The notes beneath the pieces were generated by a model that was not told the origin of the DNA, did not search any database, and saw nothing but the letters and a program-made list of their open reading frames with translations. Both the position numbers and the translations under genes were made by a program. 64,000 bases of DNA from Pseudomonadota bacterium (GTDB lineage: Bacteria > Pseudomonadota > Gammaproteobacteria > Steroidobacterales > Steroidobacteraceae), in assembly GCA_016713725.1 (NCBI GenBank), contig JADJOO010000001.1, positions 120,001-184,000 on the forward strand. The letters are read 5' to 3'. Shown here piece by piece: positions 39,180-48,289 of the stretch (position 1 is the stretch's first letter; each line of letters starts with the position of its first letter).

Positions 39180-40511
39180 ATGCCCTGGTTTGAACGACCA
39201 TTCCTCGCCGTCCTCCGCCACGAATATTCGCAGGCCATGCGCTTCACGGAAGACGAGGCGGCCGAGGTGATGCCTGCTGCGCCGGCGGCGCCGTGCCAGC
39301 TTTACGTGCACGTGCCTTTCTGCGAAGTGCTGTGCCCGTTCTGCTCGTTCCATCGAGTCCGCTACAACCCGTCCAAGACGGGCCGCTACTTCGAGGCGCT
39401 GCGTCGCGAAATCCGGCTGTATCACGACAAGGGCTTTCGCTTCAGCGACGTCTACATCGGGGGCGGAACACCGACGGTAGACGCCGACGAATTGATCGCA
39501 ACGCTGGAGCTCGTGCGAGAGCTGTCGCCGGTGCGCGCGGTTTCGATCGAGACAAACCCGAACCACCTCGACCCGGACGACCTGCGGCGCTATCGCGACG
39601 CGGGCGTCACGCGACTTTCCGTTGGCGTGCAGAGCTTCGACGACGGCTTGCTCGCCGGCATGGACCGGCTCGAGAAGTACGGCAGCAGCGAGGTGATCCG
39701 CAGCCGTCTCGCGGCCGTGCAGGGCATCTTCCCGACGCTCAACGTCGACATGATCTTCAACCTGCCCGGGCAGACGCTGGCGATGCTCGAGCACGATCTC
39801 GACGTGTTGCAGGCGCTGCGGGCCGACCAGGTCTCCTTCTACCCGCTCATGACCGCGCCCACCGCGCGGCACAAGATGGAAAGGAGCATGGGGCTCAGCG
39901 ACCCGAAGCTGCGCCACCCGATGTACCAGCGGATTCTTCAGCGGCTGCTCGGCGAGTACCAGGCGTCGTCTGCCTGGTGCTTCTCGCGCAACCAGGGCAT
40001 GTTCGACGAGTACATCATCGACCAGAACGATTACGTCGGCGTTGGCAGCGGCGCTTTCAGCTACGTGGGTGGCGCCTACTACTCGACGACGTTCTCGCTC
40101 AATCATTACTGCCGCCGCATCGAAGGCGGGCAGAGCGGCATCACGCAGCGCCGGCCGGTTGGTATCAGGGAGCAGATGCGCTACGACTACCTGGTGCGGC
40201 TTTTCGGCGGCGAACTGCGTCGTGACTACATCGAGCGGCGCTATGGCAAGGCCTTCTGGCTGCGCATGGCGCCCGAGCTGCTCGCGATGCGGACGATCGG
40301 CGCGACACGCCACGACGCCGACGCGATCCGCCTGACCCAGCGCGGCATGTATTGCTGGGTGCTGATGATGGCCGAATTCTTCAACTCGGTGAACTCGGTG
40401 CGCGAGCAGATGCGTGAGCACATCCGCGCCGAACTCGAGACCTGGAACGAAGAAGCGAAGGTGCCCTTGTCGGCCATCGGCCGCACGCCCGCGCGCGAGG
40501 TTGGACGATGA
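39180..40511 (+). CDS. HemN/HemW-like radical SAM protein inside the hyp operon
   Basis: 443 residues from ATG 39180, 10 nt after hypF; the stop overlaps the hypE start. The radical SAM cluster motif is CEVLCPFCSF (CX3CX2C), followed by VYIGGGTPTV, SIETNPNHL and RLSVGVQSFDDGLL, all as in coproporphyrinogen III oxidase-like proteins. The C-terminal half is less typical. Known relatives include coproporphyrinogen dehydrogenase, heme chaperones and anaerobic heme-degrading enzymes. Its position suggests a role in hydrogenase maturation or in heme supply for the many cytochromes; neither is shown. Confidence 0.8.
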   Translation: MPWFERPFLAVLRHEYSQAMRFTEDEAAEVMPAAPAAPCQLYVHVPFCEVLCPFCSFHRVRYNPSKTGRYFEALRREIRLYHDKGFRFSDVYIGGGTPTVDADELIATLELVRELSPVRAVSIETNPNHLDPDDLRRYRDAGVTRLSVGVQSFDDGLLAGMDRLEKYGSSEVIRSRLAAVQGIFPTLNVDMIFNLPGQTLAMLEHDLDVLQALRADQVSFYPLMTAPTARHKMERSMGLSDPKLRHPMYQRILQRLLGEYQASSAWCFSRNQGMFDEYIIDQNDYVGVGSGAFSYVGGAYYSTTFSLNHYCRRIEGGQSGITQRRPVGIREQMRYDYLVRLFGGELRRDYIERRYGKAFWLRMAPELLAMRTIGATRHDADAIRLTQRGMYCWVLMMAEFFNSVNSVREQMREHIRAELETWNEEAKVPLSAIGRTPAREVGR

Positions 40512-41524
40512 CGATGCAGGACACACACGTTTCCCTGGCGCACGGCAACGGCGGGCGCTACATGCGTGAACTGATCCACGAGATCTTTGCGCGCCACCTC
40601 GCCAATCCGTTGCTCGACACGCAATCCGACGCAGCCGTGTTGCCGTGGAACGCTGCGGATGGCGAGCTCGCTTTCACGACCGACAGTTTCACCGTGCAAC
40701 CCATCGAGTTTCCGGGCGGCAACATCGGTTCGCTCGCGGTCCACGGCACGACCAACGATCTCGCCGTGGCCGGCGCGGTGCCGAAGTTCCTGAGCCTCGG
40801 CGTGCTGCTCGAGGAGGGTCTCGAGTTTGCCGTGCTCGATCGCGTCGTCGGGGGGATCGCGCAGGCAGCGAAGGAGATCGGCGTCGTGGTGGCGGCCGGC
40901 GACACCAAGGTCGTGCGTCGCGGCGAAGGCGGCGGCATCTACCTGAATACGAGCGGCATCGGCGTGCGTAACCCGCACCTGCGACTCGGCATGCGCGAGA
41001 TCCGCGCGGGCGACGTCATCCTGGTGAGCGGTCCGGTCGGTGACCACGGCATTGCGGTCATGCTCGCGCGCGAGCAGTTCGGCCTGCGAGGCGACCTGCA
41101 GTCCGACGCGGCGAGCGTGCTGCCAATCACGCTCGAGCTCGCCCGCTTCAAGGGGCTGCGCTTCATGCGCGATCCGACGCGCGGCGGGATCGCCACGGTG
41201 ATGCACGAGATCGTGCAGGCTGCGGGACTCGGCGTGTATCTCGACGAAACGCAGGTGCCGGTTCGTGACTCGGTGCGCTCGGTGTGCGAAATGCTCGGCT
41301 ACGACCCGTATTTCCTGGCCTGTGAAGGTCGTGTCGTCGCCGTCGTTGCCGCCGACGAGGCCGCAGCCGCGCTTGCGGCCGTGCGGGCACTTCCCTCCGG
41401 CCTCGACGCGGCCATTGTCGGCCACATCCAGGAGCAGCCGAAGCGCGTCATCCTGCGCACGCCGCTTGGCGGCCAGCGCGTGATCGAGGAACTCGAGGAC
41501 GATCCGCTGCCGCGCATCTGCTAA
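40508..41524 (+). CDS. hypE: Hydrogenase maturation protein HypE
   Basis: 338 residues. PurM-like ATP-binding fold; N-terminal LAHGNGGRYMREL, central GDTKVV and GPVGDHGIAVM, RDPTRGGIATV, and the C-terminal PRIC whose Cys accepts the carbamoyl group from HypF and becomes the thiocyanate donor. ATG overlaps the radical SAM stop; the 3' end overlaps the convergent gene by 4 nt. Confidence 0.95.
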   Translation: MTMQDTHVSLAHGNGGRYMRELIHEIFARHLANPLLDTQSDAAVLPWNAADGELAFTTDSFTVQPIEFPGGNIGSLAVHGTTNDLAVAGAVPKFLSLGVLLEEGLEFAVLDRVVGGIAQAAKEIGVVVAAGDTKVVRRGEGGGIYLNTSGIGVRNPHLRLGMREIRAGDVILVSGPVGDHGIAVMLAREQFGLRGDLQSDAASVLPITLELARFKGLRFMRDPTRGGIATVMHEIVQAAGLGVYLDETQVPVRDSVRSVCEMLGYDPYFLACEGRVVAVVAADEAAAALAAVRALPSGLDAAIVGHIQEQPKRVILRTPLGGQRVIEELEDDPLPRIC

Positions 41525-41934
41525 CCGGCAAAGAGTGGCCCGTTGTCGATGTAGGTGAGATAGCGGGCGATCTTGTCGCCGCGCAGGTAGAACACGTTGA
41601 CGAACGGAATCGTGACTTGCGAGCCGTCGAGCCGGGTGTAGGTGACGAGTCCTTCGCCCACCGTCGAGCCATCGGCATCCCAGGTCCGCAGCAGTTCGTG
41701 CCGGCTGCCACCGATCATGCCGAAGAACGCAGCGACATAGGCAGCTACGTTCGCCTGGCCATGTACCGCAGACTGGCTGCCGAAGCGGAATTCACCGTCA
41801 TGTGTCAGGAACTCCGCGAATTCCTGTGCGCGCTTGCCGTCAATTGCGGCAAACAGCGAACCCCACCAGTCATTGCTCGGCATGCCTCGTGATCCTGCAT
41901 CGGCCGGGATGGCCGTGTCGTGGAATCTTGCCAT
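41521..41934 (-). CDS. SnoaL/NTF2-like small protein
   Basis: 137 residues, or 120 if ATG 41883 (MPSNDWWG) is used. The pattern of a cone-shaped alpha-beta barrel (FAAIDGKRAQEFAEFLTHDGEFRFG, VAAYVAAFFGMI, FVNVFYLRGDKIARYLTYID) is typical of SnoaL/NTF2 domains. Such proteins may be isomerases or unknown binders; no active site can be assigned. Convergent to hypE. Confidence 0.75.
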   Translation of the reverse strand: MARFHDTAIPADAGSRGMPSNDWWGSLFAAIDGKRAQEFAEFLTHDGEFRFGSQSAVHGQANVAAYVAAFFGMIGGSRHELLRTWDADGSTVGEGLVTYTRLDGSQVTIPFVNVFYLRGDKIARYLTYIDNGPLFAG

Positions 41935-42195
41935 GCATCGCCCGACGAGTCAGGGGCTGGCGCGCTACGCGGTAATCAATAGACGAACTGGTGGGGCATC
42001 CGTATTACGACGATGTGCGTAGGTACTCCCCACGATAGCCGCGCGTCGCACGAGCTGATCCTACTGGTGCCGGATGCGAATGAGTCTCATCACGCGGTGG
42101 ATGGCGGCTGATCCGCGGGAAAAGTTCCCTAACTCGCAGCAAAACTTCGGTAATCCGCAGTAATTACCCGACGCCCCCCGTCCTACCATGGCTCT
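41935..42195. other. Intergenic region before the extracellular electron-transfer locus
   Basis: 261 nt without a recognised gene. It separates the SnoaL-like gene from the duplicated leader of the first decaheme cytochrome. No strong terminator or regulator box was seen. Confidence 0.4.
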
Positions 42196-42318
42196 CGACA
42201 AATTTCGGACTGGACGCACTGCCCAGTTTTTTCGTTTCGGCGCAAGCCGAGTGAGGGAGTCAAACATGAGACTTGCAAAGCTTCGGGGCGCACGTGGATT
42301 CGTGCCGCTCATCGCGCT
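42196..42318 (+). repeat. Duplicated cytochrome leader, copy 1
   Basis: 123 nt matching 44751-44873 at 121 positions. It covers the 5' leader, the ribosome-binding site and the signal-peptide coding part of two decaheme genes. The leader holds hairpin ACTGG...CCAGT (42209-42227) followed by TTTTT, then a stem with GNRA loop tcggc-gcaa-gccga (42237-42250) just before gtgagggag. Confidence 0.95.
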
Positions 42319-44618
42319 ATTGGCGTTGGGCGCCGGTATGGCCGGTTGTTCCGGCGACGATGGCAAGAACGGGGCAGCTGGTCCAGCCGGTCCTGCCGGC
42401 ACGCCCGGCACGCCCGGGGATCCCGGGGCGCCCGGCGCTACGGGCCCCACCGGTCCCGCGGGAGTTGCCAAGATCGAGCCACGAGAGTCCTGTGGCGTCT
42501 GTCACGACACCGGCTCGCTGGCCGCTGTCGACGAAGTGCATGCCATCGACCGCGAGGTCTCCTTCACAGCGACTGCACCCGTCGTGGACGGGGCTGACCT
42601 GGTCGTCACGTTCAACATCCAGGTCAATGGCGCGAGCTACGACAGTTTCACGACCGTCAGCCGCGCAGTCATTCTCAAGGCACCGGCGCCGCGCCGGATA
42701 CTGTCTACACGCGATGGCAGAACAGCACGACCGATCCTACGTTCAGTATCGCTCTTGGTGTCCTCGACAGCGTCGCGAGTGGTGTATACACGCTGCGCAT
42801 CCCGGGCGCTGCAGGCTTTGTCGGCACCGATTCCAGGGTCTACTTCAGGTTGGGAACGCCAACGGGCTTCACTCCCGCGCGTCGGGCCAGCGTCTATGCC
42901 GACGACGTGGCATACGTGCGTCCTTCCCTGGCAAGCAACCAGTCGTGCCAGAACTGCCACAGCACCTTCGCGGGTGGTGAGACCAGCCATCACTACAATC
43001 CGTTCAACGTTGAAGCCTGCGTGGCCTGCCACAGTGCGGTAAATCCCCGGATTTCGCATTGGTCACCCTGCCCACGGCATCCACAACTCGCACAACATGC
43101 CGAGCGGCCATTTCGAGCTTGCGCCGGACGAGATCTTCTCGGTCACGTACCCGACGTACATGCCGAACTGCAGCGTCTGCCACGACAGTCCAGAGGCGCT
43201 GACGGCGGCGAACTCGATGCCTGTCACCGGCCCGGGCTGCTTCAGCTGCCACGAGTCGATGGATAGCTGGGACTTCGCGCCCTCCGGCCTGACCTTCCAC
43301 GAGGCCTTCGCGCCGACCGAGGACTGCACGGTCTGCCACAATCCCAACGGCGTTGCAGCGGCCAAGGACGTCGTCACGGAATTCCACGACGGGCTCGAGA
43401 CCGAACGCGTCGGCATCATCTGGGACGGCGTCGACCTTTCCGTGACCGAAGGCCAGAGGATTCACCCGGCAGATCACCAGCATCGTCGACGATGGGACGA
43501 ACCTGGCGATCGCCTGGACGGCGACTTTTGACGGCGCCGCGGTGGATCCGTGCAACAGCACGATTTCCGCAACTGCCCCCGGGTTCTTTAACGTTGAGCA
43601 GCCAGACGGGGCCCTGAGCATGTTGCGCAGCTACGCCCAGGGCGATGACTTCGTCCTCGGCCAGGCCAACGCGCCGGGCCAGGCCGCCGCCGTGAACGTG
43701 ACGACCACTAACACGGTCTGCGCCGGCAACGTGGCGACCACGACCATCCCGGTGGACGCCGCCATCCCGGCCGGTACGCGGGGCATCGTGGCCCTGCAAG
43801 GCAAGCCGCAGCTGCCGCTGCCGACGGGCTTTGACAATCCGGAATACACGTTCCCTGCGATGTACGTCCGCGTCCCGACACCGACCCGCGAATTCGTCGT
43901 GGGCACCGGCGCCGAGCCGGCCGCAACGCGCCGCCAGATCGCCGACACCGGCGAGTGCCTGAAGTGCCATGTGGGTTCGCTCTATCAGCACGGCAACACC
44001 CGCGTTGATAACGTGGACATGTGCGTCATCTGTCACAACTCGGCCTCGAGTGACCAGAGCAACCGCGTGTTGATGGGCGTCGATGCGACCGAAGCGTACG
44101 ACGCCAAGGTTGGCCAGACGTACGAGTTGAAGACCATGCTGCATGCCATCCACTCGGCTGGCGCGGGCCTGGCCCCGTACGTGGTCTATCGGACCCGCGG
44201 CATCTATGCCTGGACGGCAGAAGGGACAACCCTCCCGAACTGGCCGGCTGACAGTACGCCGACACTGGTCTTCGGTGGTGATCCTGCGGTGCCGCAGGCG
44301 ACGCAGCCACACAACCTGTACCACCCGACCTATCCGCGGTTGTTCAACGACTGCGCGGCGTGCCACGTGGACGGCTTCGACCTGATCCCCGACCAGGGCA
44401 AGGCCGTGGCCACCACGCTCGACGCCGGCACGGTCGACTCGGGCACGGGCACGAGCACGGTCTGGAAGAACCAGCTCGACGACACGCTGCAGGGTGCCTC
44501 GGCGGCCGCCTGCACGAGCTGCCACCAGACGACCGACGCGCGCGGTCATGCGTACCAGAATGGCTGGACGCCGCAGACCTTCGAGAACGGACGTCAGACC
44601 ATCATTGATACGCAATGA
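42266..44618 (+). CDS. OmcA/MtrC-family decaheme outer-membrane cytochrome 1 (frameshifted)
   Basis: A surface lipoprotein: signal peptide with lipobox MAGC (Cys28), then 12 collagen-like Gly-X-Y triplets (residues 30-66) before the cytochrome. Ten heme motifs are recovered across frames: CGVCH, CQNCH, CVACH, CSVCH, CFSCH, CTVCH, CLKCH, CVICH, CAACH and CTSCH, with beta-rich domains between the two heme groups as in MtrC/OmcA. Frames change near 42690, 43060 and 43460. These proteins pass electrons from the MtrAB conduit to extracellular metals or electrodes. A shared leader and terminators suggest it can be transcribed on its own. Confidence 0.88.
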
Positions 44619-44648
44619 GCTGATGTTCGACTGACCTCCAGGCGAGCG

Positions 44649-44725
44649 GGGTGGGCCTTCGGGCCCACCCTGATCCCCGGGAGCAAGACGATCTTGCGAG
44701 GTGGGGCCAGTCGGCCCACCTTTTT
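44649..44725 (+). terminator. Two terminator hairpins after decaheme cytochrome 1
   Basis: First stem gggtgggcc-ttcg-ggcccaccc (44649-44670). Second stem aggtggg...cccacct (44699-44720) followed by ttttt. Both share the gtgggcc core, also found after the next cytochrome gene. Confidence 0.8.
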
Positions 44726-44750
44726 GGGGGTGACGCCGGTGAGATCGCCC

Positions 44751-44873
44751 CGACAAATTTCGGACTGGACGCACCGCCCAGTTCTTTCGTTTCGGCGCAA
44801 GCCGAGTGAGGGAGTCAAACATGAGACTTGCAAAGCTTCGGGGCGCACGTGGATTCGTGCCGCTCATCGCGCT
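44751..44873 (+). repeat. Duplicated cytochrome leader, copy 2
   Basis: The second copy of the 123-nt leader/signal-peptide block, with only two differences from 42196-42318. Both hairpins and the ribosome-binding site are kept. Identity drops sharply beyond the signal peptide. Confidence 0.95.
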
Positions 44874-47329
44874 CTTGTCGCTGGGCATCGGCTTAGCCGG
44901 TTGCTCGGGTGACGATGGCAACGACGGGGCGGCTGGCCCCGCTGGCCCGAGTGGAACCCCCGGCGAGACCGGCCCGGCGGGCGCGACCGGAGCCACCGGA
45001 GCGACGGGTGCGGGACTTGATCCAATCGCCTCGGCCAAGCCCGAGAGCTGCCAGACCTGCCACAATAGCGCTGGCGCGGATCATCAGGACATCTATCGCG
45101 ACTACCTGGACGCGAAGACCAAGAGCAATTTCAGCATCTCTTTGGCTTCCGTGACGACCGCACCAAGCGCGACGGCGGGCAAGTACGACATCACGTTAAA
45201 TTTCAGCGTGCAGAAGAAGGACGCCAACGGCGTCAGTTTCGTCAATTACGACGAGGCCGGCCTCGCGTCGCTGAGCCAGAAGCGCTTCACGATCCAAGGC
45301 TACTATGCGGGTGCGGTGGACGAGTTCGTCACGGCCAAGACCGCGAGCCTCGGCACGATCACCAGCCTGGGCGGAGGCCTGTACACGGCCACGGCCACGG
45401 CGGCTGGATTTGACCCGCTGGCCGAGCCGGGCTGGCAGGCCTATGGCTACATCGCCGACGAGCCGCTCGAGGTCGAAGGCATGACGCTGTACGCCGACGT
45501 CGCCGATGGCGGTCTCGCAGGCGGCACGGCCATTCTCGGCTCCAGCACGGAATACGTGTCGTCGGCCGACGTGACGGGTTGCGAGCAGTGCCACGGTGCG
45601 CCCTACCTGAAGCACGGCTATCGCGCGGCGGTGGTGGACGGCCTGTCGGACTTTGCTGCCTGCAAGGAGTGCCACTACGACGACCGCAGCGGCGGTCACC
45701 CAGGATTGGCAGTGGATGGTTGACGACCCGGCCGCCTGGGCCGAGAACGGCACGGCGTCGGTTCCGGCCGACATCAAGACCAAATATGCATACAAAGCCA
45801 GCGTGATGCAGGACACGCACCAGTCGCACGCGATGGAGTTCGCCTATCCGCAATCGATGGCGAACTGCGTCACCTGCCACAAGGAACAGGCGATGATCGA
45901 CCGCATCACGGCGGACGAAAAGTTCGTCGCGACGACCTGCAAGAGCTGTCACCCGGTCGACGGCGTCAACGCCAAGACGGATGAGCCGTACGAGCAACCG
46001 AAGCGCGCCCCGGCGATGGCCCAGCTGTGGGTCGAAGCGGGCGTCGATTCGTTCCACGACATCGGCCTCGCCTGCGGCGACTGCCACGTGTCCGGCGGCG
46101 TGGCGAGCCAGTTCACGGACTACCACAGCGGCTACGACACGCGAATCTACGACGCGTCGAACCAGCGGTACACCAGCATCGCGGCGAACCAGGTGGCGAT
46201 CACGTCGGTCACCAGGACCGGCGACACGATCGATATCAAGTTCACGGCGGGCAACACCGCGATCGTGCCGACCCTGACCGTATCGTTCTACGGCTACAAC
46301 ACCAAGAACATGCTGGTCAGCTCGCACACGCGACGCCGGCGCGGCGGACTGCAACGGCAGCGCCTGTCGCTTCGAGATCACGGTCGACGGCAACCCGGTC
46401 TCGACCGCCCAGACCAACCGCCTCTTCACTGTCCAGCCGGACAGCGTAGCGGGTGCCTGGCACGTGACGGCGAACCTGGCGGCCTACGCAGCCGGCGAAC
46501 ACCGGTCTCGACACCATCCCGAACCTGATCACGGCGGGCAAGGTGAAGAAGGCCGAGATCGTCGTCCTGCCGACGCTGCGCAATGCCGATAGCGAGACGA
46601 TCGGCCTCAACGCGGCCACGCAGACGTTCGACCTGGTCGGCAACGCGACCGTCGCGGACTACTACAAGGGCACGCATGCCGTGACCAGCGTCGAGAAGTG
46701 CAACGCCTGCCACGACGCGCTCGGCACGACGTTCCACTCGGGCGGCTATGGCGGCGACGTCGTCGTCTGCCGCACCTGCCACGTCTCCTCGAGCGGCGGC
46801 TCGCATCTCGAGATGCAGTCGCGCGGCATCGACTCGTACGTGCATGCGATCCACAAGTTCCCAGGTGTTTGACATCGGCAACATCGACTTCACGGACAAG
46901 GTGTTCGCGAAGCGGTATGCGCAGCACATCGAACACGGCTTCCCGAACTTCACGATCAAGAACTGCGAAGCCTGCCACGTCACGTCCAGCAACTCGGTGC
47001 CGGTGACCTACAACGCGCCTGACAACAGCCAGTCGCTGCCGGGTCTTGAGTCCGCTGCCGATGCGCTGACGCATGGCTGGGTTGACCTCGCCACGGGCGT
47101 GCCGACTGCCGGTCCGCGCAACGTCGGCGCCGTCCCCGCGCTTGTCACCGGTCCTGGCTCACGGGCCTGCGGTGGCTGCCACAAGGCAGTGCTGATCAAC
47201 GAGGACGATGCGGGTCGCCTGGGTTCGTTCAACTCGCACGTGCTGATGGGTGGCTACAACGTCGAGAACGACGCCGAGAACACCTACGTCTACAAGATGA
47301 TCGACAACATCATGACGTACTTCGACTGA
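44821..47329 (+). CDS. OmcA/MtrC-family decaheme outer-membrane cytochrome 2 (frameshifted)
   Basis: Signal peptide nearly identical to cytochrome 1, lipobox LAGC (Cys28) and 12 Gly-X-Y triplets (residues 30-65, ending GATGATGATGAG). Ten heme motifs across frames: CQTCH, CEQCH, CKECH, CVTCH, CKSCH, CGDCH, CNACH, CRTCH, CEACH and CGGCH. Frames change near 45700, 46330, 46500 and 46865. Apart from the N-terminus it differs clearly from cytochrome 1, so the leader and signal have been shared or exchanged between diverged genes. Expected at the cell surface as a terminal reductase. Confidence 0.88.
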
Positions 47330-47384
47330 GCGTCGGCGGAGGCGGGTCCTCGGGCCTGCCTCCAACGCCAGGTTAATGGCATTG

Positions 47385-47415
47385 AAAGGTGGGCCTGCGG
47401 GCCCACCTTTTTTTT
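47385..47415 (+). terminator. Terminator after decaheme cytochrome 2
   Basis: Stem aaggtgggcc / ggcccacctt with loop tgcg, then eight T. A very strong intrinsic terminator. Another GC hairpin (47338-47363) precedes it. Confidence 0.92.
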
Positions 47416-47435
47416 GTGTCCGGCAGGGCGCACCA

Positions 47436-47463
47436 GAAAAAAGGCCGGGCATACGCCCGGCCT
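47436..47463 (-). terminator. Terminator of the OB-fold lipoprotein gene
   Basis: Stem aggccgggc / gcccggcct; read on the minus strand it is followed by ttttttt. It ends the convergent minus-strand gene. Confidence 0.85.
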
Positions 47464-47511
47464 CGGAGACGCGGCGAGATGGCCGGAGATCCGGCCATCC
47501 CGACATCGCAG

Positions 47512-48030
47512 TTATTTCGCCGCGGCGGTCTCGATCTTTACTTCGGCGTCCTCGATCAGCACTGGGTACTGATAACCCATGCCGAAATCCTTGTCGAGGA
47601 TGACCGTGCCCGAGACGAGCACCGTGTCGCCGACATTAGGCAGGGGCTGCGACGTCGTCGTTACAGTGAGGTCGTTCGTGCCTTCCTCGCCCGAACCATC
47701 CCGGATGTGCACCCAGTCCTTGTTCATGATGCCGGCGTTGGTCTTCACGACCTTGCCGCGGACGACAACCTTCTGATTCGCGAGCGCGTCCTTTTCCGTG
47801 TACACGTCGAGGACGCTCTTGCCGCCTTCGGCCTTCGTGATGCCGGTCAGGTCGACTTCGCCTGTCGGCCGGGCCTGCGGGTGGTCCGCCGGCATAGCGG
47901 CCGCGCCAGCGGGGGCGGCGGCTGTCGGTGCGGCGTCGGTCTTGGCTGCTTCCTGAGGTTTGCCGTTGCAGCCGGAAACGGACACGGCGGCGGCAAGGGC
48001 GAGCACGCTGGCAATGGATGCCTTGAGCAC
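47512..48030 (-). CDS. OB-fold lipoprotein
   Basis: 172 residues. Signal peptide with lipobox VSGC (Cys21), a Pro/Ala-rich linker, then an OB-fold domain (KVVVRGKVVKTNAGI, DWVHIRDG, GDTVLVSGTVILDKDF) similar to the bacterial tRNA_anti-like/nucleotide-binding fold seen in periplasmic proteins. It sits alone on the minus strand inside the cytochrome locus. An accessory role in cytochrome assembly or surface display is possible but not shown. Confidence 0.65.
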   Translation of the reverse strand: MLKASIASVLALAAAVSVSGCNGKPQEAAKTDAAPTAAAPAGAAAMPADHPQARPTGEVDLTGITKAEGGKSVLDVYTEKDALANQKVVVRGKVVKTNAGIMNKDWVHIRDGSGEEGTNDLTVTTTSQPLPNVGDTVLVSGTVILDKDFGMGYQYPVLIEDAEVKIETAAAK

Positions 48031-48289
48031 TGCAATTCTCCAGTTGAATGTCGGATCGGGGGACTCTTAGGGCGCAGGAGTCTAAAGGACAAACTGCAGC
48101 TTGCTAATAGCCATCTGCCGTCGGCCCCTGTGGTATCGCCACGACGCAAGGGGCGGATCATACGGAGATGTACGAGTACGAGTCTAAATCGCAGCTGCAT
48201 ACTATCGGCGCAACCCAGGATTCGGCCCGCCCCGGCGGGATTCCGACCCCTGAGGTCGTCGAGTTCTCCAGAACAGTCAGGTGCAAGTG
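48031..48289. other. Divergent intergenic region
   Basis: 259 nt between the OB-fold lipoprotein and decaheme cytochrome 3. No small gene recognised. It must hold both promoters. It lacks the leader repeat of cytochromes 1 and 2. Confidence 0.4.

Noticed and set aside
42196..42265. GEMM (cyclic dinucleotide) riboswitch in the cytochrome leader
   Set aside because: The GCAA-loop stem is suggestive, but the conserved GEMM core and second stem are absent.
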